Below, piece by piece: positions 20,980 to 30,536 of a stretch of DNA of 64,000 nt; positions within the stretch are counted from its first letter, which is position 1; each line of letters opens with the position of its first letter. Source of the stretch: Symbiodinium natans. Its lineage: Eukaryota; Sar; Dinophyceae; Suessiales; Symbiodiniaceae. The notes under the pieces are model-generated. The model had not been told where the DNA came from. It did no database searches and worked only from the letters and a program-made list of their open reading frames with translations. A program made the position numbers and the translations under genes. Location of the stretch: contig CAJNDS010002101.1 of NCBI GenBank assembly GCA_905221605.1, positions 455,595-519,594 of the forward strand. The letters are read 5' to 3'.

Positions 20980-21072
20980 CAACAGCCAGGCCCAGCGTCG
21001 GCGTCGTCGGCGCCCTTCTGCTTAAAGAGCTCGGGCCGGTGCTGCTTGACGTAGCTTAGGTTGGACTTGGTC
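20980..21072 (-). CDS. Candidate exon
   Basis: The acceptor is GCAAAG|G and the donor is TTG|GTAATAATC. It reads T-K-S-N-L-S-Y-V-K-Q-H-R-P-E-L-F-K-Q-K-G and then A-D-D-A-D-A-G-P-G-C. A truncated second copy of its 5' part lies at 21147-21188. Confidence 0.6.
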
Positions 21073-21146
21073 CTTTGCTTGGGGTTTAGGGTTTAGGGTT
21101 TAGGGTTTAGGGTTTAGGGTTTAGGGTTTAGGGTTTAGGGTTTAGG

Positions 21147-21188
21147 GTTTAGGGCTAGAACCAGACGTAGCTCAAGTTGGACTTGGGC
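21147..21188 (-). pseudogene. Partial duplicate of the neighbouring exon
   Basis: It repeats the acceptor and first codons of the exon at 20980-21072 (P-K-S-N-L-S-Y-V versus T-K-S-N-L-S-Y-V), then diverges to a stop. It is separated from the parent by an 11-unit TTTAGGG tract. Confidence 0.7.
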
Positions 21189-21284
21189 CTCCCAAAGGCT
21201 TGGGGTTTAGGGTTTGGGGTTTTCGCGTGTCAAAAGGGCTGAGGAGAGTTAGGGTTTAGGGTTTAGGGAAAGTTTAGGGTTTAG

Positions 21285-21375
21285 GAGTTTAGGAGTTTAG
21301 GAGTTTAGGAGTTTAGGAGTTTAGGAGTTTAGGAGTTTAGGAGTTTAGGAGTTTAGGAGTTTAGGAGTTTAGGGT
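21285..21375. repeat. GGAGTTTA octamer array
   Basis: About ten units of an 8-bp variant (TTTAGGAG) of the telomere-type repeat in tandem. Confidence 0.9.
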
Positions 21376-21604
21376 TTAGGAGTTTAGGGGGGGAGGGGTA
21401 AACACAACTCTCACGATCCCCTCTTGAAAGAACCAGTTCAAGTGTGAAAGAAATCAAGAGCGGTCTGTGAGGGGTTTCGGGCCTAGTCGTAAGGAGGTTT
21501 AGGGTTTAGGGTGACTGCGGAACTGGTTACAAGCTGACGACCCTTCTGGGAAGTGGTTTAAGGTTGATTTTAACCCAAAATGACCTGTGCCCCCACCGGT
21601 GGAC

Positions 21605-21652
21605 TGTCCTCGCCGTCATGGCCTTTTTCTTGGGCGCGCTGTTCGCCAGCTC
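21605..21652 (-). CDS. Candidate exon, Lys-rich
   Basis: The acceptor is CATGCAG|GAG and the donor is ACA|GTCCAC. Its 16 codons read E-L-A-N-S-A-P-K-K-K-A-M-T-A-R-T. Confidence 0.55.
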
Positions 21653-21848
21653 CTGCATGTGACCCTTAAACGCGATGATCCGCTAACCCTTCAGTGTTTA
21701 GGGCGTGGGGTTTAGGGGTTTGGGCAGGGTTTAGAGGGTTTGGCAAGCTTAGGCTTTGGGAATTAGAGGGTTGAAGGCTTAGAGCCCCCTTACATTCACA
21801 CCTCCGAAAAAAAACAACCGAAAAAACGCTTTCCTGCAAAAGACGTAC

Positions 21849-21930
21849 CTGCTGCAGTACAGCATCCTAACTTCACTCTGAAAAGTCTGGAATCCTGATA
21901 GAGCTGCTGCTCTTGCGTCATCAGCGTCTT
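21849..21930 (-). CDS. Candidate exon with GTACGT donor
   Basis: The acceptor is CATGCAG|AAG and the donor is GCAG|GTACGT. It reads K-T-L-M-T-Q-E-Q-Q-L-Y-Q-D-S-R-L-F-R-V-K. Confidence 0.6.
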
Positions 21931-22116
21931 CTGCATGGTGCAGAGGGGGACGCCAAACCATGTGTTCGGCGAAGGCTTGGCTGGGGGTTCAGGGTTTAAG
22001 GGGCTTAAGGGTTTTAGGCTGTTACGGTTCAGGCTGGAAGGCTGTCAGGGGGGGTTTAGGGTGTAGGGTTTGGGGTTTAGGGTTTAGGGTTTAGGGTTTA
22101 CGGTTTAGGGTTTTAC

Positions 22117-22188
22117 TGTAGGCTGCAAGTGCTGCAGAATGTGCTGCTGGGTGGGGGGCGGAGAGCTACGGTCCTTCCCGCGGTGCTT
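22117..22188 (-). CDS. Candidate exon, 24 codons
   Basis: The acceptor is CGCAAAG|AAG and the donor is ACA|GTAAAA. It reads K-H-R-G-K-D-R-S-S-P-P-P-T-Q-Q-H-I-L-Q-H. Confidence 0.6.
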
Positions 22189-22271
22189 CTTTGCGGGGGG
22201 GCCTAAATCCTAAACCCTAAACCCTAAACCCTTACCCTACTTTGGGGGCCCCAAGCCCTAAAACCCGAAAC

Positions 22272-22349
22272 CGCAACAGGCACTCGGCTGGGATTGGGTG
22301 CGTCGCCGCGTCTTGAAAGCTTCGGGGGCCTTCTTCTCTTCCAGGAGGC
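22272..22349 (-). CDS. Candidate exon, basic
   Basis: The acceptor is AATTAG|GC and the donor is GCG|GTTTCGGG. It reads L-L-E-E-K-K-A-P-E-A-F-K-T-R-R-R-T-Q-S-Q. Confidence 0.6.
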
Positions 22350-22434
22350 CTAATTAGCACGCCTAAACCCTAAACCCTAAACCCTAAACCCGAAATCTTA
22401 AACCCTCAAACCTTTTTGTGGTTGTCTGGGGTGC

Positions 22435-22478
22435 CCAGGCTCTGTGCGTGCGTCGTGCTGCGGGCTGGTCGCATGAAG
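22435..22478 (-). CDS. Candidate exon
   Basis: The acceptor is CTCGAAG|C and the donor GC lies at CTGG|GCACC. It reads L-H-A-T-S-P-Q-H-D-A-R-T-E-P. Confidence 0.45.
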
Positions 22479-23297
22479 CTTCGAGCCGTAGTCGACAAGG
22501 TTTAGGGTTTAGGGTTTAGGGTTTAGGGTTTAGCGTTTAGGGTTTAGAGTTTAGGGTCTAGGGTTTAGGGTTTAGGGTTTCTCTAGCTAGTCAGACCCTG
22601 CAGGAAGACTTGAACCCTGAACACTAAACACTAGCACCCCTAAAAAGCCTGTAAAGCCTATGAACCCTCTAGAGCCTACAAACCCTCAACCCTAGACCCT
22701 AAACCTTATGAACCCAATAAACGCGAACAACCTTCAAGCAACTTCAACCCCAAACACTGCACACTATAAACCCTCAAAATCCTTGCAAACCCAAAAAACC
22801 TAAGCCCTAAGCCCTAAGCCCAAAACCCGACGCCCTAAACCCTAAACCCTAAACCCTAAACCCTAAACCCTAAAGCCTAAAGCCCTAAGCCAAACCTTAA
22901 CATGTCTGGAGCTCATCCTTGCCTAACGAATCATAAGGAACCAAGGGGGTGGAAGGGAAAGGGTGTAAGGTTCTGGGTTAGGGTTTGGGGGGGGGCTCCA
23001 TATTCCCAACATAGGGGCCTAAGTATCCCAAACGAGCTTAAGGGAATATGCGCCCTTGACACCCCCTCCCTTCCACCTTCTTGCTTCCTGATAACTTGCG
23101 CAACTAACAATCGCAAAGGGGAGGAGTCCCGTCATACTCGGCTATGGTTTTGGGTTTAGGGTTTAGGGCTCTAGATGTTGCCCCCTTCTGCATGAAAGAT
23201 TAATACCTGTGTGAGGCCCAGACCCTACCCTGAAGCCTGAACCCCCTAAGCTCTTAACCCAACGCGCAGACCCGCTATACGTACTTACCGATCTTGG

Positions 23298-23436
23298 GGT
23301 CGTTCCATGGTCCCTTAATATGGGCCCTTAGACGGGTACCCCTTATATACCCCTTATGTACCTCAGACAAAATAAGGGCCCATAAAAGGAGGTTCGGGAC
23401 CATATTCAGGGACCATGAAACTACCCGTACTCAACA
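23298..23436. mobile_element. Palindromic element family D, copy
   Basis: It has the inverted ends CCATGGTCCCTTAATATGGGCC and GGGACCATATTCAGGGACCATG around TACCCCTTATATACCCC. Confidence 0.7.
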
Positions 23437-23632
23437 AGCTGTGGCTAAATTTCATCCCCTGAAGTCGGGTTCAGGGTTTGGGGTTTGGGGTTTAGGGTTT
23501 AGGGCTAGGGTTTAGGGTTTAGGGTTTAGGGTTTAGGATTTAGGGTTTAGGGTCTAGGGTCCAGGGCTTAGGGCTTAGGCTGCACTATGGCACTTCCATT
23601 CAAAGGATTTGGGAGCTTCGGGCCTACGGGGT

Positions 23633-23737
23633 CCCAAAGAGCCCAATATTGCTTAAGGAATATTCCTTAAAATCATGTAGGGATCCTTAATATGATTTAA
23701 GGTATATTGCTTAATTCAGCTCTATTGGGCTCTTTGG
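23633..23737. mobile_element. Palindromic element family A, copy 3
   Basis: This 105-bp copy has a small internal deletion (TTAATTAAGG shortened) but intact ends. Confidence 0.8.
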
Positions 23738-24000
23738 AGTTAAGGTTCGGATTTGGGGTTAAGGGCTTGGGGCTTAGGGCTTGGAGTTTAAGCTTCGTAT
23801 GTAGACGGTTCTCCGCGCACCTTTGAGCAACAACACCTTTGATTGTCCCTGAGCATCACACAAGCCGAAGGCACCATGTTCAAGCACGCTCCCCGAAAAG
23901 AGGGATAACTATGCCCTAAACCCTAAACACCCTAAACCCTACACCTTAACCCTAAAAACCCTAAACCCAGAAAACCCAAAACCCTACAAACGCTACAAAC

Positions 24001-24108
24001 CCTAAACCCTAAACCCCTAAACCCCTAAACCCCTAAACCCCTAAACCCCTAAACCCCTAAACCCCTAAACCCCTAAACCCCTAAACCCCTAAACCCCTAA
24101 ACCCCTAG
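24001..24108. repeat. CCCCTAAA octamer array
   Basis: About thirteen tandem units of an 8-bp variant lie just left of the exon at 24134-24208. Confidence 0.92.
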
Positions 24109-24133
24109 ACTTTAGCCGCTTGGTTTTTCACAC

Positions 24134-24208
24134 TGCCGATTCAGCAGTGTCGGGTCTGGCGTCCTCTGCTCGCTCGGCGAGATCACAGGGTGCAGCTTGG
24201 ATTGGTCT
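24134..24208 (-). CDS. Candidate exon, 25 codons
   Basis: The acceptor is TCTCAG|AGA and the donor is GCA|GTGTGA. It reads R-P-I-Q-A-A-P-C-D-L-A-E-R-A-E-D-A-R-P-D. In phase with the exon at 24300-24386, from which it is separated by a 91-nt intron made largely of CCCTAAA/CCCTCAA units. Confidence 0.6.
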
Positions 24209-24299
24209 CTGAGAGGAAGTTTAGGGTTTAGGGTTCAGGGTTTAGGGTTTAGGGTTTAGGGTTGAGGGTTGAGGGTTCAGGGCAGTATGCAGCCTACTC

Positions 24300-24386
24300 C
24301 TTGCTCATCAGGCTCTCAGCCCGCCCTCGGACGGGGGCCGCGGGGGCCGCTTTGGCGACGTCCTCCGAGGTTTTGGGGTCTCGGCC
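24300..24386 (-). CDS. Candidate exon, 29 codons
   Basis: The acceptor is GTGAAG|GGC and the proposed donor GA lies at AAG|GAGTAG. It reads G-R-D-P-K-T-S-E-D-V-A-K-A-A-P-A-A-P-V-R and ends A-E-S-L-M-S-K. If the GA donor is not used, a TAG stop follows, which would end a gene here. Confidence 0.55.
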
Positions 24387-24931
24387 CTTCACCCGAGAGT
24401 CTGAGTCTAGGGTTTCGGGTTTAGTGTTCAGGGTTTAGGGTTCAGGGTTTAGGGTTTGGGGTTTGGGGTTTCGGGTTTCGGGCTGAGGGTTTAGTCAGGT
24501 TCTGCTAAGGGCTTACAGGCGTTTAAGCCCTAAACACGATGAAGGCTAAGGCCCCATAAGCAGGATGGCCATGAACACCCTCTGAAAAAAAAAACATTCT
24601 TACATGTGATCCTCTTACACCCAGTAGGGTAGGCACAAAAATGTCCGAAGGGCATGCCTAGACAAGCTCACTGAGCCCTAGACACTCATAAGATCCAGTT
24701 AAGCCCCTGGGGTTGAGAGGGCTCTGGAAGCCTCATCTAAAACCAGGGTTTAGGGTTTAGGGTTTAGGGTTTAGAGACTAGCGTGTTCGGACTGTTTCAG
24801 TGGTGCAGGGCTTGCGGTATTGGGGAGCAGAAAATTTCGCTGCCTGTGGGTGTGAACTTATTTTCATCACCCTAAACCCCAAACCCTAAACCCCCAACTT
24901 TGAGTTTGTAGGATTTAGCGCGGGATCCGAC
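24387..24931. other. Intron interval
   Basis: It holds degenerate TTTAGGG sequence at 24410-24495, unassigned sequence at 24500-24740 and a short TTTAGGG tract at 24745-24775. No gene was seen. Confidence 0.45.
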
Positions 24932-25064
24932 CCTGAGTGCTCAAGGTAGGAGGTCAGGAGCACTTTCTTGTTGAAAGGCAGCTGGAAGAAGTGGAACTCT
25001 TCCAGGGGCTCCTTGGCAAAGACGCGAGCGTCAAGCAGCCTCAGCATGAAGACGACGACGGCTT
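24932..25064 (-). CDS. Candidate exon, 133 nt
   Basis: The acceptor is TGGAAG|AA and the donor is CAGG|GTCGG. It reads A-V-V-V-F-M-L-R-L-L-D-A-R-V-F-A-K-E-P-L and then E-E-F-H-F-F-Q-L-P-F-N-K-K-V-L-L. It resembles a globular domain, but I do not recognise it. Confidence 0.55.
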
Positions 25065-25286
25065 CTTCCACATCGAGAAAAGAACCGTCAGGACACTAAA
25101 CCCTAAACCCTAAACCCTAAACCCTAAACCCTAAACCCTAAACCGAAAGCAGGGAGATCCCCAGTGGATAGGAGTCCTCCTCCAAGCCTAAGCCCTAAGT
25201 CCCAAACCCGAACTAAAGCTTGAGCCGGAGACGTTTAAACCGCTATAAACCCCTAAAGCCTAAACCCTATGGCTCAGGCCCTAAAC

Positions 25287-25369
25287 CCAGGAGAAGGTGC
25301 CGACGTCGAATCCTTTCCGGGCGAGCTACGCAAGCAGTTGCAAGTGATCCGGCACGATCCGAAATCCAG
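25287..25369 (-). CDS. Candidate exon
   Basis: The acceptor is TGGGAG|C and the donor is TGG|GTTTAGGG. It reads L-D-F-G-S-C-R-I-T-C-N-C-L-R-S-S-P-G-K-D. Confidence 0.45.
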
Positions 25370-25852
25370 CTCCCAAGTGGCAGGGTTTAGGGTTTAGGGT
25401 TTAGGGTTTGGGGTTTGGGGTTTAGGGCCCGCCTCTTCAACCAGGAGCAACAAGAAACCAGGGAAGCACTGGGAAGTACAACAGTAACATTGTGCCGTGC
25501 ACATGCTAGAGCCCCAGACCCTTTACCCTAAACCCATGGATTGTATGTGGCTAGGGCCCTCAAGCTGTAAGTCCTACACTCTAGAAGTTGGGGGTTTAGG
25601 GGTGTAGGGGTTTAGGGGTTTAGGGTACCCTTCAGACCCCTGAACCCTCAACCCTCCATAATCTCGCACTCGACGAGATTCGGAGGTTTGGGGCCTGGGC
25701 ACTAAAAGTTTCAAGGACTCAAGAGGTTTCCAGTTTCCCAAGGCCCGAAACAGTAAAGGATTTAGGGTTTTGGGGTTTAGGGCTTGGGGACCCCTAAACC
25801 CTAAGCCCTAAGCCCTAAACCCCAAACCCTAAACCCGCTTTGGGGTGCTTAC

Positions 25853-25917
25853 CCGGATGCCTCCTCCTCGCTGGTGTCCTCCTCGCTGGGGACGAGACCG
25901 CCAAGGATGTCGCGCAC
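25853..25917 (-). CDS. Candidate acidic exon with GTAAGC donor
   Basis: The acceptor is ATGGCAG|GTG and the donor is CCGG|GTAAGC. It reads V-R-D-I-L-G-G-L-V-P-S-E-E-D-T-S-E-E-E-A. Part of a Ser/Glu-rich cluster running to 29.8 kb. Confidence 0.7.
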
Positions 25918-25934
25918 CTGCCATCGAAGGAAGG

Positions 25935-26060
25935 GTTTAGGGGTTAGGGGTTAGGGGTTAGGGGTTAGGGGTTAGGGGTTAGGGGTTAGGGCTTAGGGGT
26001 TAGGGGTTAGGGGTCAGGGGCTAGGGGGTTAGGGGTTGGGGGTTAGGGATTAGGGTTTAG
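25935..26060. repeat. GGGGTTA heptamer array
   Basis: More than a dozen GGGGTTA units replace the usual TTTAGGG tract to the right of the exon at 25853-25917. Confidence 0.9.
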
Positions 26061-26117
26061 GGTTTAGGGTGCCAGACCCAGAGGTCATTGGAAGGATTTG
26101 AGAAGATTTCCCGAAAC

Positions 26118-26147
26118 CTCGCGCGATCGCGGGGCTTCTGACGCTTC
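26118..26147 (-). CDS. Candidate 30-nt exon
   Basis: The acceptor is AACGCAG|GAA and the donor is CGAG|GTTTCGGG. It reads E-A-S-E-A-P-R-S-R-E. Confidence 0.55.
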
Positions 26148-26791
26148 CTGCGTTCATCCGTTTAGGGTTTAGGGTTGGGTTGAGGGCTTAGAGTTATACA
26201 CCAGATTCCTAGGGGGCACCCTGTCTTCAGGTTCCCTTCTAGCGGTCCCCTCAGGTTTAGGGTTTAGGGTTTAGGGTTTAGGGTGTAGGGTTTAGGGTTT
26301 AGGGTTAGGGTTTAGGGTTTAGGGTTTAGGGTTTAGGGGGTACAAGCATCAGGGTATAGGGCCTTCCGAGGCTTCGGAGGCTCCACACAAAGGCCGGAGA
26401 ACCTCGGAAGTCCATGGCCTGTCAACCCCAACGCCCCTACGCCCTAAGGATGTTTTGGGTTTGGGGCTTGGGTTTAGGGTTTAGGGTTTAGGGTTTAGGG
26501 TTTAGGGTGTTTTGGTGGTCCCGGAACCCTAAACCCCCTCCACCACAGCAAGCCACCACAAACACCGACATCTGCACTTTATATACCCTGCAAAAAGTTA
26601 CAAACCCTAGCTCATCCCTAACCCCTAAACGCCTTAGCCGGCTAACGGAATGGTCACAGCCCCCGCACTACTCTTGGGGTAGTTGCATGCCTTTATTCAA
26701 AACTCATGTAACTTCCCCTCAAACCCCAAAGATCTCATTTTTGGCTAAGACCCCAAAGATCCCGAAATCCGACTTATGTTCAACCCCCCCC

Positions 26792-26824
<33 letters not shown>

Positions 26825-27054
26825 ACTCTACCCCCCCTTTCTAAACCCTGAGCCCTACGCCCAACAACCTCAAGCCCCAAACCCCAAATCCACAGCCCCT
26901 AAACCCTAAACCCTGAACCCTATGAATACTATGAAAATTATGAACCCTATGAACCCTATGAACCCTATGAACCCTATGAACCCTATGAACCCTATGAACC
27001 CTATGAACCCTATGAACCCTATGAACCCTAAACCTTAAACCCTAAACCCTAAAC
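26148..27054. other. Intron interval
   Basis: It contains TTTAGGG tracts at 26250-26340 and 26470-26510, a small GC-rich palindrome at about 26360-26420, a C homopolymer at 26781-26822 and the CCCTATGAA array at 26940-27027. Confidence 0.55.
26940..27027. repeat. CCCTATGAA nonamer array
   Basis: About ten 9-bp units (AACCCTATG) occur in tandem, merging into CCCTAAA. The period differs from the heptamer. Confidence 0.93.
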
Positions 27055-27104
27055 CCCGTAAGCCGTGCGGCCTCGGAGGAGGTGGACTTGCGACGCGCTG
27101 GCGC
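27055..27104 (-). CDS. Candidate exon
   Basis: The acceptor is TCCTGCAG|GCG and the donor is GGG|GTTTAGG. It reads A-P-A-R-R-K-S-T-S-S-E-A-A-R-L-T. Confidence 0.55.
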
Positions 27105-27410
27105 CTGCAGGAGCTAAGGCTATGGGAGGGCTTAGGGTTTAGGGTTTAGGGAGAGAGTTACAGGGGTTTGAGGGGATCAGGGGTTTAGGGTTTCGGGGTG
27201 AACGGCTTGGGAAGATTTAGGGTTCATCCCTGGTTAGATAACCCTTATATACACGTTACATAATAAGGGACCCTACTTCGGATCCCTATAAACAAGGGTA
27301 AGGGACTATCGTGAGGGCCCATATTTCCAACCTTAGATTCATGCTCTTCAACCCTAAGCCCCACACACTAGTATCCGTAAACCCTAAACCCTAAACCCTA
27401 AACCCTAAAC

Positions 27411-27488
27411 CCTGCTGTCTCCGCGGGTTTGGTGCCAAGCTGACCCCCGCTCCTCGTGCGTCGGCTTGGCGTCGGAGGTCTCCGACTC
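27411..27488 (-). CDS. Candidate exon, Ser/Glu-rich
   Basis: The acceptor is AAAAAG|GAG and the donor is AGG|GTTTAGGG. It reads E-S-E-T-S-D-A-K-P-T-H-E-E-R-G-S-A-W-H-Q. Phase 0 at both ends. Confidence 0.6.
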
Positions 27489-28687
27489 CTTTTTGGGCTT
27501 AGGGGTTAGGGGGTTTAGGGGGTTGTTAGGGGGTTTAGTGTTTAGGGTTTAGGGTTTAGGGGTTTAGGGGTTTAGGGGATTTAGGGGGTTTAGGGGGTGT
27601 AGGGGGTGTAGGGGGGGTAAGAGGGTGTCACGGGGGGGGGGGGGGGGGGCTTTAAGGGGGCTTAGGGGGCTTGGGGGGTTCAGGGGGGTTGAGGGGTTTA
27701 GGCTTAGGTAGGGGGTTTAGGGGGTTTAGGAGGTGTAAGAGGTTTAGGGGGTCTGGGGGGTTTTAAGGGGGTTTGGGGGGTTTTGAGAGGGTTTAGGGAG
27801 AGGGTTTAGGGTTTCTAGGATATAGGGGTTTTAGGGGGGGGTTTAGGGTTTCTAGGGTTTAAGGGGCTTAGGGCTGAGTAATGGTTTTTAGGGGGCATAG
27901 GGAGGTTTGGAGGGTCCAAGGGCTTACAGCTTTGGGAGGGTTTCAAGCTGCAGGGCTACTGGCAGGGTTAAACTGAGGACAATTTGGGGCTGTAGGGTTT
28001 AGGGTTTAGGATTTAGGGTTAAGAGTTTAGGGTTTAGGGTTAAGAGTTTAGGGCTTAGGGTTAAGAGTTTAGGGTTTCGGGTTAAGAGTTTCGGGCTCTT
28101 CTTCGCAACCCTGAGCCCCAAACCACACAAAGCCAAGCCTCCTCCCCCCCCCCCCCACAGAGTCCATCTAAGCTGTGGACGGAACAACCCCGCAGCACCA
28201 AACCCTAAACCCTGAACCTGAAACCCTGAAACCCTAAACCCTAAACCCTGCGACCCTGAACCCTAAACCCTAAACTCTGAACCGGAAACCCCTATATCAA
28301 ACTCTGCAGCCTCTCGCTAAAGCTCAAGGGGTCCCTAAACCCTAAACCCTAAACCCTAACACCTAACACCTAACACCTAAACCCTAAACCCTAAACCCTA
28401 AACCCTAAACCCTAAACCCTAAACCCTATGGCTAAAGCCCAAGGGGTCCAAACCCGACAGTTCCCTGCGTAGACCTCAGCCCTCGAGCCTCATCCCTGAA
28501 GCCCTGGCAACAACAACGTCAACCTAAACTACAACCTAGCCCTAAACCCTAAACCCTAAGCCCTAAACCCTAAACCCTAAACCCTAAACCCTAACACCTG
28601 AACCCTGAACCCTAAACCCTGAACCCTACTCGGTCCTACTCTCCCCTAGGGTTTAGGGGTCAGGGGGTGTATGGTACAGGGTTAAGC
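27489..28687. other. Intron interval
   Basis: It is G-rich degenerate TTTAGGGG sequence at 27500-27910, TTTAGGG/TTAAGAG units at 27990-28095 and CCCTAAA tracts at 28200-28440 and 28540-28625. No gene was seen. Confidence 0.5.
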
Positions 28688-28717
28688 CCAAAATTCGGCC
28701 ATGTCCTCCTCACTTCC
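28688..28717 (-). CDS. Candidate 30-nt exon, acidic
   Basis: The acceptor is CTCCCAG|GGA and the donor GC lies at TGG|GCTTAA. It reads G-S-E-E-D-M-A-E-F-W. Confidence 0.5.
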
Positions 28718-29054
28718 CTGGGAGGCGAGGCGGCGTTCATGTTGTGGGTTTAGGGTTTAAGGTTTAGGGTTTAGGGTTTAGGGTTTAGGGTTTAGGGTTT
28801 AGGGTTTAGGGTTTCGGGTTTAGGGCAAGTTTAGGGTTCAGGGCTTGGACTTGAGGCTTTAGGGGATGGAATTGAGGGTTTAGGGTTCAGGCTTTACAGT
28901 TTAGGCTCGGGGTTGAGGGTAAGAGGGTCGAATTTTTAGTTATATGCTTGGCTGTCGGTTGCGGGTCCAGACTGTTTCTAGAGGTGAAGGGCTTAGGGTT
29001 CGGGTGTTTATTGAACGATGCCAAAAAAAGGGTTTAGGGTTTAGGGTTTAGGGT

Positions 29055-29243
29055 TTAGGGTTTAGGGTTTAGGGTGCCGTCAAAGCCTCTGCGGGCCCAC
29101 ACGATGATCCGGTCAAGCTCGTTCGCCACCCCCTGTTGGTAGCCCGCCGGTAATGTCATGAGGAACCAACGCGGGCACTGAAGATTTGTAAACGTCATCA
29201 ATTGACAAGGGATGTCCAGCAAGTACGACAGAATAACGGTCAT
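29055..29243 (-). other. Open frame inside an intron-like interval
   Basis: A minus-strand frame reads C-P-R-W-F-L-M-T-L-P-A-G-Y-Q-Q-G-V-A and then N-E-L-D-R-I-I-V-W-A-R-R-G-F-D-G. Its flanks are reversed relative to the exon pattern (TTTAGGG on the left, CCCTAAA on the right), so it lies where intron interior is expected. It could be an exon or a transposon remnant. Confidence 0.3.
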
Positions 29244-29285
29244 CCTAAACCCTAAACCCTAAACCCTAAACCCTAAACCCTAAAC

Positions 29286-29320
29286 CCTTGACATCCCAAG
29301 TCTTGAAGCCCTTCAGCGGC
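29286..29320 (-). CDS. Candidate 35-nt exon
   Basis: The acceptor is GACTCCAG|GCC and the donor is AAGG|GTTTAGGG. It reads A-A-E-G-L-Q-D-L-G-C-Q. Confidence 0.45.
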
Positions 29321-29374
29321 CTGGAGTCGAATCAGCCAAGTCGAGGGCATTTTGTGCTTAGGGTTTTCGAGACC

Positions 29375-29575
29375 AAGCTACTATTTACTGAAGAACCCAC
29401 CCCCAAAAATATTCAATAGGTTTAGGGTTTAGGGTTTAGGGTTTAGGGTTTAGGGTTTAGGGTTTAGGGTTTAGGGTTTAGGGAATAACAAGCCCTATAT
29501 GTTGCCCTGATAAGGAATCGTACTTTTTTTTGCTGAGGGTTATTAAGCAAGTAGTAAGGAGTTAGGATTTCAGGG
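29375..29575. mobile_element. Family G-like palindrome split by a TTTAGGG tract
   Basis: The left arm (AGCTACTATTTACTGAAGAACC) and right arm (GGTTATTAAGCAAGTAGTAAGG) are the two halves of a family G-type palindrome. Nine TTTAGGG units lie between them at about 29419-29483. Confidence 0.6.
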
Positions 29576-29775
29576 CCTTCACTACAGCAGGGCCGAAGTA
29601 GGATCAGTGTTGGTAGACTGCTGGGCTTCGATATAAACACACCCCCCAAAACCTAAACCATGAGACTTAAGCCCTAAACCCTGAATCGTGAACCCGAAAC
29701 CCTAAACCCTAAACCCTAAACCCTAGCCCTAAACCCTAAACCCTAAACCCCAAACCCAGCAAACTTTAGCAGAAC

Positions 29776-29829
29776 CCTAGGGCTCCCCACGGAGGTTTCA
29801 GACTCCTCAGACGACTCCTCCTCATCCTC
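29776..29829 (-). CDS. Candidate exon, strongly acidic
   Basis: The acceptor is CCAACAG|GAG and the donor is AGG|GTTCTG. The 18 codons read E-D-E-E-E-S-S-E-E-S-E-T-S-V-G-S-P-R. Confidence 0.65.
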
Positions 29830-30100
29830 CTGTTGGGTTTGGGGGTGTAGGGCTAGGGTTTAGGGTTTAGTGTTCAGGGTTTAGGGTTTGGGGTTTGGGG
29901 TTGAGGGTTTAGGGCTAGGGTTCAGGGTTCAGGGTTCAGGGTTTAGGGGTTACGGTTTGGGGTTGAGGGTTGACGGTTTAGGGTGTAGGGTTGGGGTTTA
30001 GGGTTTAGGGTTTGGGGTTGAGGGGTTGAGGGGTTGAGGGTTTATGGTACGGTTTAGGGCCACAGCCACAGCGCAGGAGGATGCAAGCTTCGAGATTGAA

Positions 30101-30294
30101 GGCCTTGGGGTATTTTAGGATTTAGTGGTGCCCTGAAAGCCTAAACCTTAAACCCCGAAACCCCCCAAGCCCCCACAAGGGTGTCAGCCCACATTCCGGC
30201 CTTGGGGTATTTTAGGATTTAGTGGTGCCCTGAAAGCCTAAACCTTAAACCCCGAAACCCCCCAAGCCCCCACAAGGGTGTCAGCCCACATTCC
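30101..30294. repeat. 97-bp tandem duplication
   Basis: Two adjacent, apparently identical 97-bp units start at 30101 and 30198, each beginning GGCCTTGGGGTATTTTAGG. Such perfect identity implies a recent duplication or an assembly artefact. Confidence 0.92.
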
Positions 30295-30309
30295 GCACTT
30301 GGCTGCAAC

Positions 30310-30383
30310 AGAAATGTCATGTTTCGCGACCGGGCGCCGAGATCCAATCGCGCGCGCCCGCACAACGTTTGATCGATGCAACT
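30310..30383 (-). CDS. Candidate exon
   Basis: The acceptor is GATCAG|AG and the donor is TTCT|GTTGCA. It reads L-H-R-S-N-V-V-R-A-R-A-I-G-S-R-R-P-V-A-K. Flanking repeat tracts are weak. Confidence 0.3.
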
Positions 30384-30536
30384 CTGATCCCCCAGACCCG
30401 TGCGTTTAAAGTTTCGGGTTTTGGGTTAACCCCTCAACGCCTGAACCCCAATACCAAAGCCTCTGAACCCCAAACTCGAATACTAAACCGTAAACCCTAA
30501 ACCCTAATCCCTAATCCCTAAAAACTCAACCCTAAC

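Larger units (their letters stand above)
22479..24133. other. Large intron interval
   Basis: It contains a TTTAGGG tract at 22499-22580, CCCTAAG/CCCTAAA tracts at 22800-22880, a palindromic stretch at 22900-23150, a family D element at 23298-23436, a family A palindrome at 23633-23737 and a CCCCTAAA array at 24001-24108. Confidence 0.55.

Noticed and set aside
24000-24110. CRISPR-like regularly spaced repeats
   Set aside because: These are plain tandem microsatellite units without unique spacers, in a eukaryotic context.
29055-29243. Definite exon call for the V-A-N-E-L-D-R-I-I-V frame
   Set aside because: The flanking tracts have the orientation expected inside an intron, so I list it only as an open frame.
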